NCBI GenBank assembly: GCA_031277885.1
Contig: JAITLM010000086.1
Location: forward strand, 1-64,000
DNA: 64,000 nt
From: Microbacterium sp.
GTDB lineage: Bacteria > Actinomycetota > Actinomycetes > Actinomycetales > Microbacteriaceae
Reading direction: 5' to 3'
The notes under the pieces were generated by a model. It was not told the DNA's origin. It did not search any database and worked only from the letters and a program-made list of their open reading frames with translations. Position 1 is the first letter of the stretch, and every line of letters starts with the position of its first letter. This document shows, piece after piece, positions 25,000 to 33,521 of this stretch. Both the position numbers and the translations under genes were made by a program.

Positions 25000-26850
25000 G
25001 TGGACTCGGATAAGCGCCCCAATGTGCTCTGGATCGTCTCGGAGGACTGCCCGCCGTGGTTCGGCTGCTACGGCGACCGGCTCGCCGCCACCCCCGCGAT
25101 CGACGCGCTCGCGGATCGCGGCGTCGTCTTCACGGCGGCGAGCTCGCCCGCCCCGGTGTGCGCCCCTTCGCGGTTCGGCCTGCTCACCGGCATCGCTCCC
25201 GAGAGCCACTCCCCCGCCGACCGGATGCGGTCCTCGGCGTCGGTGCCGGACTGGATGACCACCTATCCGGAGCTCTTCCGGGATGCCGGCTACTACTGCA
25301 CCAACAACGCCAAGACCGACTACAACGCGGCCTTCGACCCCGACGCGATCTGGGCGGAGAGCTCGGCGACGGCGCACTGGCGCCATCGTCCGGCGGGCGC
25401 GCCGTTCGTCGCGGTGTTCAACTTCGACGCCTCGCACGAATCCGCGGTGTTCGACGAGGACTCGCCGTTCATGGCGGCGCTCGCGCCGTTCCTCGCCCAG
25501 ATGGACCGGAAGCCCTTCCCTCCCGCGATCCCCCTCGACGCCGTCGAGGTCCCGCCCTATCTGCCGGACGACCCCGCGGTGCGGCGCGACTTCTCCGTCT
25601 ACTACTCCGCGGTCGCCGCCTACGACGCGTTCGTCGCGGGCCTCCTCGCCCAGCTCGAGGAGGACGGACTCGCCGAGGACACGATCGTCCTGCTGACCTC
25701 CGACCACGGCGGGGTCATGCCGCGCAGCAAGAGGTTCCTCTACGAGGAGGGCGTGCACGTGCCCCTCGTGATCGCGACCCCGCAGCGACTCGGCGCGCCT
25801 CTGGGCGCCCCCGGCACGCGCGTCCCCTCACCGGTGTCGACGCTCGCGATCGCCCCCACCCTGCTGGATCTCGCCGGGCTCGACGCTCCCGCGCACATGG
25901 GCGCCGAGCCCCTCACCCGCACCCTGCCCGCTCATGCGTACAGCGCGCGCAACCGCATGGACGAGCGCTACCAGCTGGCGCGCACGGTGCGCAGCGGGCG
26001 GTACCGCTACATCCGCAACTACACGCCGCACCGCCCGCATCTGCAGCATCAGGCGTTCGCGTGGAACGCCGCGGGCTACCGCGCGTGGGAGCGGGCGCAT
26101 CTGGACGGCCGGCTCGACGCCGCGCAGGAGCGCTGGTGGCGGCCCGCCCCGGGGGCGGAGCTGTACGACCTCGAGAGCGACCCGCACGAGGTCGTGAACC
26201 TCGCCGGATCCGCGGCGCATGCGGACGTGGAGCAGGAGCTGCGCACCGCGCTGCGCGCGCACATCCTCGCCGTGCACGACAACGGGTTCCTCGCCGAGGA
26301 CTCGCCCGCGCAGGGCTGGGACGAGAGCCGCGCACCGGGCGCGTATCCGCTCGAGCGCGTGCTCGCCCTCGCCGACCGCGGCGCCGATCGGGACGCCTCG
26401 GCCGTCGAGGACTTCCTCGCCGCGCTGCGGGACCCGGATCCGACGGTGCGGCGCTGGGGCGCGATCGGCCTGCTCGCCCTCGCTCCGGATCCGGCCACGG
26501 GGCCGGCGGCCGTGGCCCTGCGGCGAGTCCTCGAGGATCCGGACGCGTCCGTCGTGATCCCCGCCGCCGAGGCGCTCGCCCGGATCACCGGCGACGAGGC
26601 CGCGTACCGCGTGCTCGCCGGGATCCTGCGGGACCACGACAGCGTGTGGTCCCGGCTCGAGGCGGCGAACGCCCTGACCTTCCTCGATCTCGACCGCGTC
26701 CGCCCGCACCGCGACGCCGTCGAGACCGCGGCCGGGTGCGGACACGAGTACCTGGGGAGCGCCGCCCGGTACCTGCTGTTCCAGCTCGACGGGACCTACA
26801 CGCCGGACTCCGTGGTGTTCGACGCGAGCGCGATCCTCTCGGCGCGCTGA
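25000..26850 (+). CDS. Sulfatase with C-terminal HEAT-like repeats, TetR regulon
   Basis: 616 residues. The sulfatase S1 domain spans about 1-440, with WIVSEDCPPWFGCYG at the N-terminal metal site and C54 in CAPSRFGLLTG, the C-x-P-S-R formylglycine motif. It also has LTSDHGGVMPRSKRFLYEEG and the closing LYDLESDPHEVVNLAG. Residues about 460-600 are helical repeats (AVEDFLAALRDPDPTVRRWG, then RVLEDPDASVVIPAAEALAR) of HEAT or PBS-lyase type, a scaffold used for protein contacts. The start is GTG at 25000 after GAAAGAGGT. There is no signal peptide, so it is probably cytosolic. It needs formylglycine maturation (enzyme at 35754). Confidence 0.92.
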   Translation: MDSDKRPNVLWIVSEDCPPWFGCYGDRLAATPAIDALADRGVVFTAASSPAPVCAPSRFGLLTGIAPESHSPADRMRSSASVPDWMTTYPELFRDAGYYCTNNAKTDYNAAFDPDAIWAESSATAHWRHRPAGAPFVAVFNFDASHESAVFDEDSPFMAALAPFLAQMDRKPFPPAIPLDAVEVPPYLPDDPAVRRDFSVYYSAVAAYDAFVAGLLAQLEEDGLAEDTIVLLTSDHGGVMPRSKRFLYEEGVHVPLVIATPQRLGAPLGAPGTRVPSPVSTLAIAPTLLDLAGLDAPAHMGAEPLTRTLPAHAYSARNRMDERYQLARTVRSGRYRYIRNYTPHRPHLQHQAFAWNAAGYRAWERAHLDGRLDAAQERWWRPAPGAELYDLESDPHEVVNLAGSAAHADVEQELRTALRAHILAVHDNGFLAEDSPAQGWDESRAPGAYPLERVLALADRGADRDASAVEDFLAALRDPDPTVRRWGAIGLLALAPDPATGPAAVALRRVLEDPDASVVIPAAEALARITGDEAAYRVLAGILRDHDSVWSRLEAANALTFLDLDRVRPHRDAVETAAGCGHEYLGSAARYLLFQLDGTYTPDSVVFDASAILSAR

Positions 26851-26876
26851 GCCGCCGGCACCCGCGTGGGAGGCGG

Positions 26877-27998
26877 TCAGCGCCGGGCGCCGGAGCGCAC
26901 GCGGCTGAGGATCCCCTGCAGCAGCGACGATGGATCCACGAGCTCCGGCTCGTAGAGCCAGGCGATGAGGATCCCGAGGCAGGATCCGACGACCCAGTCG
27001 GCCTCGATCGCGGGGTCGCGCACGCCCTCGTCCGCGAGCATGCCTTCGACCGATGCCCGGGCGGCGGAGAGGCGCTCGCGGAAGAACACGTGCGCCGGGT
27101 GGGACGGCACGGTCGCCTCGCAGATCAGGACCACCTCGGCCGCGGTGACCCACCTCGGCCGGGCGGTGAGCCCGAGCACCTCGGCGTGATCCGCGGGCGC
27201 GCCGAAGAGCCCGGAGAGCACGGCGTCGAGGAGCGCGCGCTTCGTCGGCGCGGTGTGGATGAGCGCGGCACGGGTGATCCCCGCATCGTCGGCGACGGCT
27301 TGCATCGAGGTCTCGTAGTAGCCGTGCGCGGCGTACTGTCGCGCGGCCGCGGCGATGACCTCGCCGTCGTCCGCGGCCCGCGGGGAGGCCTCGGCGGGGA
27401 CGACGGGTTCCGCGGCGGCGGTGGCGGGGAGATCGCTCTCGTGCCGTGCGAGCTGACCCACGAGATCGATCTCGCCCGGGAAGTAGAGCCACAGGATCTG
27501 CAGCCCCTCCCACCCCGCGACGAGCAATCGCAGCTCCCGCTCGCGCTGCGCCGCGGTCGATCCCAGAGCCGTGTAGGAATCCACCGCGAGAGCGATGCCG
27601 GCACGACGGCGCTCCAGCATGAGCGCGTGCCCCGGGTGCGTCGGGCTCGTGCCCTCTCCGAGCAGCGCGGTGAACAGCTCGATCCAGCCGGGCACGGCCT
27701 GCCCCGCCCGCGCGATCGCCGACGCCGACATGACCTCCTCGCCCTCTGCCCCGCGACGCTCCCAGCGCGCCGCGCTCTCGGCGTCCAGACGGGCGATCAG
27801 GGCCGTGAGGATCTCACCGCGGGACGAGAAGTAGCGCAGCACGGCGGGGTGCGAGACGCCGGCCGCGCGCGCGATGTCCCGCAGCGAGGTCGCCCGGTAG
27901 CCCTGCGCGATGAACAGCTCGTGCGCCGCGTCCAGGATCCGTTCGACCCGTTCGCGTCCCGTGCGGTAGCTGCCGCGCGCCTTCGTCTCGTTCTCCAT
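26877..27998 (-). CDS. Tandem (double) TetR-family regulator
   Basis: 373 residues containing two TetR helix-turn-helix units. The first is near the N-terminus (VERILDAAHELFIAQGYRAT, then IARAAGVSHPAVLRYFSSRG). The second is about 205 residues later (VIAAAARQYAAHGYYETSMQ, then VADDAGITRAALIHTAPTKR). Each is followed by a helical C-terminal region, as if two TetR monomers were fused. The ATG at 27996-27998 is the first Met before the HTH; the frame runs further upstream without homology. It diverges from an MFS-GH20-GH3-GH1 operon and probably represses it through the dyad at 28030. Confidence 0.88.
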   Translation of the reverse strand: MENETKARGSYRTGRERVERILDAAHELFIAQGYRATSLRDIARAAGVSHPAVLRYFSSRGEILTALIARLDAESAARWERRGAEGEEVMSASAIARAGQAVPGWIELFTALLGEGTSPTHPGHALMLERRRAGIALAVDSYTALGSTAAQRERELRLLVAGWEGLQILWLYFPGEIDLVGQLARHESDLPATAAAEPVVPAEASPRAADDGEVIAAAARQYAAHGYYETSMQAVADDAGITRAALIHTAPTKRALLDAVLSGLFGAPADHAEVLGLTARPRWVTAAEVVLICEATVPSHPAHVFFRERLSAARASVEGMLADEGVRDPAIEADWVVGSCLGILIAWLYEPELVDPSSLLQGILSRVRSGARR

Positions 27999-28029
27999 GA
28001 TCGATCGAGTCTTGCAGATCCGAATACTT

Positions 28030-28043
28030 ACCACTACGGTGGT
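28030..28043. promoter_or_regulatory. Candidate operator of the double TetR
   Basis: ACCACTACGGTGGT has ACCAC/GTGGT arms around TACG. It lies in the 113-bp gap between the divergent regulator and the glycosidase operon. Confidence 0.55.
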
Positions 28044-28111
28044 GACACTGTCCGAGAGTGACGATGCTCCCGGAATCAGGATCCCCGAGTCCTTTCGCCC
28101 TGGAGACATCG

Positions 28112-29386
28112 ATGTCCACCAACGCTGACGCCCCCTCGCCCACGATCGAGCGCGACCCCCGCCTGTCAACGGACAAGCTGCCCGTCGACCTGCGCCGCCT
28201 GTTCCGCCTCGCGCCGTTCGCCGCCGCGGCCGCCCCGATCGCCTACGGCGTCGCGGGCTTCTTCATGGCGATCCAGGTGCAGGGGTTCGACCCCGCCGCC
28301 AAGGTCCAGCACCTCGCGCTGATCAACTCCCTGTCCGCGATCGCGGCGATGCTCGCGCAGCCGGTCTTCGGCGTGCTGTCCGATCGCACCCGTTCGCGAT
28401 GGGGATCCCGGCACCCCTGGATGCTGACCGGCGCCGCGATCGGCACGGTCGGCCTGCTCACCGCCGGCCTCGCGCCGAACCTGGCGGCCCTCACGGTCTG
28501 CATGCTCGTGGTGCAGTTCGGGTTCAACGCGTGGCAGGGCCCGTTCTCGGCCCTGCTGCCGGACCGGGTGCCGGAGCGCTTCCGCGGCCGCTACTCGACG
28601 TTCGTCGGGCTCGGGGTGCTGCTCGGCGCCGTGATCGGGCCGATCCTCGGCTCCTTCTTCGTCCGCCGGATCCCGCTCGGATATGCCGCCGTCACGGGAC
28701 TCGTCGTGGTGCTCATCCTGCTCTTCACGCTCCTGGTGCGCGGCCGCGACAACCGCGGCGAGCCGCGCCGACCGTTCTCGATCGGCGCGTTCCTCTCGGC
28801 GTTCTGGGTGAACCCGGTCCGCCACCCGGACTTCTTCTGGGGGTTCACGGGCCGGATCCTGCTCTTCGGCGGGTACTACATGACCTCGACGTACTCGCTC
28901 TACATCGCGCAGGACTACATCGGTCTCACCCTGTCCGAGGCGACCGCCCTCGTCCCGCTGCTGAGTCTGATCGCCCTCCCCGGACTGCTCATCGCGACCG
29001 CCGTCTCCGGACCCCTCTCGGACCGCATCGGCCGCCGCAAGCCCATCGTCCTCGTCGCGGGCCTGCTCATCGCCCTCGGCGCCGCGATCCCGTTCCTCGT
29101 CCCGACCGTCACGGGCCTCATCCTGCAATCCGTCATCGTGACGATCGGCTTCGGCGCCTTCGTCGCCGTCGACCAGGCCCTCATGGCCACGGTGCTCCCC
29201 GACCCCGAGGCCTACGGCAAGGATCTGGGCGTGCTGAACCTCGCGGCGACGCTCCCCGGCACGATCGCCCCCGCCGCGGCCGGCTTCCTCGTGATGTCGC
29301 TCGGCTACGGGCCGCTGTTCCTGGTCGTCGGAGCGATCGGCATCGCCGGCGCTCTCGCGGTCCTCCCCATCCGCACCGTGCGCTGA
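28112..29386 (+). CDS. MFS transporter, first gene of the glycosidase operon
   Basis: 424 residues with 12 transmembrane helices. It has sugar-type MFS loops (LSDRTRSRWGSRHPWMLTGA and LSDRIGRRKPIVL) and resembles the MFS at 22892-24205. GGAG lies before the ATG at 28112. Three glycosidase genes follow on the same strand with gaps of 25, 35 and 19 nt. It probably imports an oligosaccharide that the intracellular GH20, GH3 and GH1 enzymes cleave. Confidence 0.88.
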   Translation: MSTNADAPSPTIERDPRLSTDKLPVDLRRLFRLAPFAAAAAPIAYGVAGFFMAIQVQGFDPAAKVQHLALINSLSAIAAMLAQPVFGVLSDRTRSRWGSRHPWMLTGAAIGTVGLLTAGLAPNLAALTVCMLVVQFGFNAWQGPFSALLPDRVPERFRGRYSTFVGLGVLLGAVIGPILGSFFVRRIPLGYAAVTGLVVVLILLFTLLVRGRDNRGEPRRPFSIGAFLSAFWVNPVRHPDFFWGFTGRILLFGGYYMTSTYSLYIAQDYIGLTLSEATALVPLLSLIALPGLLIATAVSGPLSDRIGRRKPIVLVAGLLIALGAAIPFLVPTVTGLILQSVIVTIGFGAFVAVDQALMATVLPDPEAYGKDLGVLNLAATLPGTIAPAAAGFLVMSLGYGPLFLVVGAIGIAGALAVLPIRTVR

Positions 29387-29411
29387 ACCCGCCTGACCAG
29401 AGGACATCTCG

Positions 29412-31043
29412 ATGAACCATCCCGCAGCCCTGCTCCTGCCCGCACCGCGCCTCGCCGAGGAGCGCGACGGGATCCTCTCGCTGTCCGACGGCGCCCCCGT
29501 GACCGTGGCCTCCCCCGACCTCCTCCCGCTCGCGGATCTCCTCGTCGAGAGCCTGCACACGGCGACCGGCGTGCGGCCGAGCGCACCGCGCACGGGAGCG
29601 TCGGCGCCCGGAGGGATCCATCTCCTCGTGGACCCCTCCGACGAGGGGGTCGCCGCGATCCCGCCTGCTCGCGGCGTGAGCCCGGACGGGTCGCCCCTCG
29701 ACACCGAACGGTTCTCGGTCCTCGTCGACCCGGACGGCGCGCGCCTCGTCGGCAGCGGGGCGGCCGGCCTGCACCACGCGACGACGGCGTTCCGCGCCCT
29801 CGCGGAGCAGTCGCCGCGTCAGGGATCCACTCTCTCGATCCCGGCCGTGCGGATCCTCGACGGCCCGGCGCTGGCCTGGCGGGGACTCTCCTTCGACGTC
29901 GTCCGCAACGCCTTCTCCCGCGCGGAGGTGCTGCGGGTGATCGACCTGCTCGAGCGGTACCGGATGAACGTGCTGCACCTGCACCTGACCGACGAGCAGG
30001 GCTGGCGCCTCGAGATCCCGTCGCGGCCCGCCCTCACCCCGCCCGGTACCCCGTACTTCTCGGAGGAGGACTTCACCGCGATCGTCGCGCATGCGTCCGC
30101 CCGGCACATCACCGTCGTCCCCGAGATCGACATGCCCGGTCACAGCGGAGCCGCGATCGCCGCCTACCCCGAGCTGTCGCCCACCGGCATCGCCCAGCCC
30201 GTGATCGCGGACCCGATGGAGGCGATCGCGCGGATGGCCGCCGAGGACTTCGCCCCGCAGTTCCTCGACCCGCGCAAGGACGAGGTCTGGGCGTTCGTGG
30301 ACGAGGTGATCGGCGCCGTCGCCGCCCGCACACCGGGCCCGTACCTGCACATCGGCGGCGACGAGGCCTTCGGCATGCCGCAGGAGCTGCACGACGCGTT
30401 CGTCACCCGTACCAGGGAGATCGTCCGCGCGCACGGGAAGGAGCCCGTCGGCTGGCAGGAGACGGTCCGCTCCGCCGCCGAACCCGGCGAACTCGTCCAG
30501 CTCTGGATCGGCGAGGACCCCCTCCCCGACGCCGGAGAGAACCCCTTCTTCCGCATGCTTCCGCCCCGGCTCATCGACATGCTCGCGACGACGTTCGGCG
30601 AGGCCGGGGGCGACCCTCGGCGGATGATCGCGCAGCGCGCCAGGGTCATCATGTCCCGCACGGACGTCGCGTACCTCGATGCCCCCTATGCCGAACCGTC
30701 CGCGGAGCCGGAGGAAGAGGCCCTGCGTTCCCGGCTTGGCCTCCCGACCTATCCGGCGGTCACGATCGAGAGCGTCGCGACCGTTCGGATCCCCGGCTTC
30801 GACGAGGACTCGGATCTCGACATCATCGGCTTCGAAGCGGCCATCTGGTGCGAGACGGTGCAGAGCTTCGACGACCTGACCTTCCTGCTCCTCCCCCGCC
30901 TGCCCGCGCTCGCCCAGCGCGCCTGGGACGCGGGCCCCGCTCGCCCGTGGGAGGACCTCCGCCCCCGTCTCGCCGCGCAGGAGCCGCTCTGGCGCCGCGA
31001 CGGCCTCGCCTTCTTCGCCGCGCCCTCCGTCCGCGGACGCTGA
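29412..31043 (+). CDS. Beta-N-acetylhexosaminidase, GH20
   Basis: 543 residues. An N-terminal GH20b-like domain (about 1-145) precedes the TIM barrel, which opens with WRGLSFDVVRNAFS and carries the catalytic D317-E318 pair in HIGGDEAFGM. The Asp orients the substrate 2-acetamido group and the Glu is the acid/base. It removes terminal beta-GlcNAc or GalNAc, including sulfated residues in some family members. There is no signal peptide, so it is probably cytosolic. It sits second in the MFS-GH20-GH3-GH1 operon. Confidence 0.93.
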   Translation: MNHPAALLLPAPRLAEERDGILSLSDGAPVTVASPDLLPLADLLVESLHTATGVRPSAPRTGASAPGGIHLLVDPSDEGVAAIPPARGVSPDGSPLDTERFSVLVDPDGARLVGSGAAGLHHATTAFRALAEQSPRQGSTLSIPAVRILDGPALAWRGLSFDVVRNAFSRAEVLRVIDLLERYRMNVLHLHLTDEQGWRLEIPSRPALTPPGTPYFSEEDFTAIVAHASARHITVVPEIDMPGHSGAAIAAYPELSPTGIAQPVIADPMEAIARMAAEDFAPQFLDPRKDEVWAFVDEVIGAVAARTPGPYLHIGGDEAFGMPQELHDAFVTRTREIVRAHGKEPVGWQETVRSAAEPGELVQLWIGEDPLPDAGENPFFRMLPPRLIDMLATTFGEAGGDPRRMIAQRARVIMSRTDVAYLDAPYAEPSAEPEEEALRSRLGLPTYPAVTIESVATVRIPGFDEDSDLDIIGFEAAIWCETVQSFDDLTFLLLPRLPALAQRAWDAGPARPWEDLRPRLAAQEPLWRRDGLAFFAAPSVRGR

Positions 31044-31078
31044 CACCCCGACCGCCCCTACCCGAAAAGGATGACCGC

Positions 31079-33502
31079 ATGACCCCCGTTCTGCCCGCAC
31101 TCGTATCCCGGCTCTCCCTCGCGCAGAAGGTGACCCTTCTGACCGGTGCCTCGACGTGGACCCTCGCCTCCGAACCGGCCGTCGGCCTGGCGTCGATCAT
31201 GGTCTCCGACGGCCCCACCGGCGTCCGCGGACCCGCGATGGACGACCGGGATCCGTCCGCGAGCCTCCCCTCCGCCACCTCGATCGCCGCCGCCTGGGAT
31301 CTCGATCGCGTGCGCCGGCTCGGGAAGCTCATCGCCGCCGAGGCGCGTGCGAAGGGCGTGGGGGTCGTGCTGGGCCCGACGATCAACCTGCACCGCTCCC
31401 CGCGCGGCGGCCGGCATTTCGAGGCGTACAGCGAGGACCCGTGGCTGACCGGCGAGATCGCCGCCGCGTACATCGAGTCGCTGCAGGCCGAAGGCGTCGC
31501 GGCCACGCCCAAGCACTACATCGCGAACGACAGCGAGACCGAGCGGGAGAGCGTCGACGTCATCGTCGACGAGCGCACGCTGCGCGAGCTCTACCTCGCC
31601 CCGTTCGAGCGGGCCGTGCAGGCGGGCGCCTGGATGGTCATGTCCTCGTACAACAAGGTCAACGGCGCGCACGCCGCATCGAACGATCTGCTGCGCACCC
31701 CGCTGAAGGACGAGTGGGGCTTCGACGGCGTCGTGGTCTCCGACTGGAACGGCGTGAAGGACACCGTGCAGAGCGCCAACGCCGCGCAGGACCTCGTCAT
31801 GCCGGGTCCGGACGGCCCGTGGGGCGCCGCGCTCATCGCAGCCGTGCAGGCCGGCGAGGTCCCCGAATCCGCCCTGGACGAGAAGGTCGAGCGCCTGCTG
31901 CGTCTTGCGGCCAGGATCGGCGCACTGGAGGGGGCGCCCGCGGCGAAGGACGTCCCGGCATGGACGGCGCCCGCGATCGCCGAGCTGCTGCGCGAGGCCG
32001 CCGCGGACGGCATGGTGCTCATCCGCAACGACGGGGTGCTGCCCCTAGAAGGCGCGCCGAAGGTGGCGGTGATCGGCCAGCACGCCCAGCACGGCCGCGG
32101 TCAGGGCGGCGGTTCCGCGATGGTGTTCCCGGCGGTCGAGCACTCGCCGTGGGACGGCATCGCCGAGGCGTTCCCCGGCGCCGTCGCGGCACCGGGTCTG
32201 CCGCCCGTCGCCGAACTGCGCCCCTTCTCCCGGGGAGCCCTCACCACGCCCGACGGCGAGGCGGGGACGCAGGTGCACTACATCGGCGAGTCCGGCGAGG
32301 AGTTCGGCGCCGAGACGTTCCCCTCCGGACGCTTCGGCTGGCTCTTCGCCCCCGAACTGGCCCGGTCCCAGCGGCTCGAGTTCCGCACCGTCTACACCGC
32401 GGAGCAGTCCGGCCCGCAGCGGATCGGGTTCGCGGGCCTGGGCCGCGCGACGCTCCGCATCGACGGCGAGACCGTGGTGGACGAGGAGATCGCGCCCCTG
32501 GCCGACGACCTGGTCTCCGGGGTGCTGCATCCGCCCGTCCGCTCCGCCGAGGTCGACCTCGAGGCAGGGCAGCAGGTGCGGATCGAGCTCGATCTCGTGC
32601 CGTTCCTGCCCGGGGGCTTCCCGTTCGCGATGATCCTCCTCGGCACCGAGAGCGTCTTCGGCGATCCGGCCGCCGAGCTTCAGCGCGCGGTCGACGCCGC
32701 CAGGGACGCGGACGTCGCGATCGTCGTGGTCGGCACGAGCGACAGCATCGAGTCCGAGGGCTTCGATCGCCCGACCCTCGCCCTTCCCGAGGGTCAGGAC
32801 GACCTCGTGCGCCGGATCGCCGCCGTCAACGACCGCACGATCGTGGTCGTGAACTCCGGCGCCCCCGTGCTCATGCCGTGGATCGACGAGGTGGCGGCGG
32901 TGCTGCTGAGCTGGTTCCCCGGGCAGGAGTTCGGCACCGCCCTCGCCGATGTGCTCCGCGGCGCCGTGGAACCGGGCGGCAGGATGACCACGACCTGGGC
33001 CCGCGCGCAGGAGGACGTGCCGGTGTGGAACACGACCCCGCAGGACGGCAGGCTGGCCTACGACGAGGGTCTGCACATCGGCTACCGCGCCTGGGCGGCA
33101 CGCCCCGACGGCCCCGTGCCCGTCGCACCCTTCGGGTCGGGACTCGGATACACGCGATGGCGCATCGCCGACGAGAAGGCCATCCTCTCGGACGAGGGCG
33201 CGCGGATCTCCGCGACCGTGACCAACGTCGGCGGCCGCAGCGGCAAGCAGGTCGTCCAGGCCTTCGTGTCTCGCGTGGACGACTCCGCGATCGACCGCCC
33301 CGCGCTCTGGCTCGCGGGCTTCGCGACGGTCCGTGCCGCGGCGGGGGTCGCCACCCCGATCGCCATCGAGATCCCGCAGCGGGCATTCCAGCACTGGTCG
33401 GTCGAGGAGCATGCCTGGATCGCCGAACCAGGGCGCTACGCCGTGCGGATCGGCGCCGGCGTCGACGCCCTCGGCGACGAGCACATCATCACGATCGACT
33501 GA
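31079..33502 (+). CDS. Beta-glucosidase-like GH3 with PA14 insertion
   Basis: 807 residues. The N-terminal GH3 barrel contains the substrate loop KHYIANDSETERESVDV and the nucleophile D222 in GVVVSDWNG. The alpha/beta GH3 C-domain begins near AADGMVLIRNDGVLPL and is interrupted by a PA14-like beta domain (about residues 395-535). A fibronectin-III-like domain closes the protein (VTNVGGRSGKQVVQAFV). PA14 insertions in GH3 shape oligosaccharide specificity. AAAAGGA precedes the ATG at 31079. There is no signal peptide. GH3 enzymes with this layout are mostly beta-glucosidases, but other beta-glycosides are possible. Confidence 0.92.
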   Translation: MTPVLPALVSRLSLAQKVTLLTGASTWTLASEPAVGLASIMVSDGPTGVRGPAMDDRDPSASLPSATSIAAAWDLDRVRRLGKLIAAEARAKGVGVVLGPTINLHRSPRGGRHFEAYSEDPWLTGEIAAAYIESLQAEGVAATPKHYIANDSETERESVDVIVDERTLRELYLAPFERAVQAGAWMVMSSYNKVNGAHAASNDLLRTPLKDEWGFDGVVVSDWNGVKDTVQSANAAQDLVMPGPDGPWGAALIAAVQAGEVPESALDEKVERLLRLAARIGALEGAPAAKDVPAWTAPAIAELLREAAADGMVLIRNDGVLPLEGAPKVAVIGQHAQHGRGQGGGSAMVFPAVEHSPWDGIAEAFPGAVAAPGLPPVAELRPFSRGALTTPDGEAGTQVHYIGESGEEFGAETFPSGRFGWLFAPELARSQRLEFRTVYTAEQSGPQRIGFAGLGRATLRIDGETVVDEEIAPLADDLVSGVLHPPVRSAEVDLEAGQQVRIELDLVPFLPGGFPFAMILLGTESVFGDPAAELQRAVDAARDADVAIVVVGTSDSIESEGFDRPTLALPEGQDDLVRRIAAVNDRTIVVVNSGAPVLMPWIDEVAAVLLSWFPGQEFGTALADVLRGAVEPGGRMTTTWARAQEDVPVWNTTPQDGRLAYDEGLHIGYRAWAARPDGPVPVAPFGSGLGYTRWRIADEKAILSDEGARISATVTNVGGRSGKQVVQAFVSRVDDSAIDRPALWLAGFATVRAAAGVATPIAIEIPQRAFQHWSVEEHAWIAEPGRYAVRIGAGVDALGDEHIITID

Positions 33503-33521
33503 CGAGAAGAGGAGACGGATC

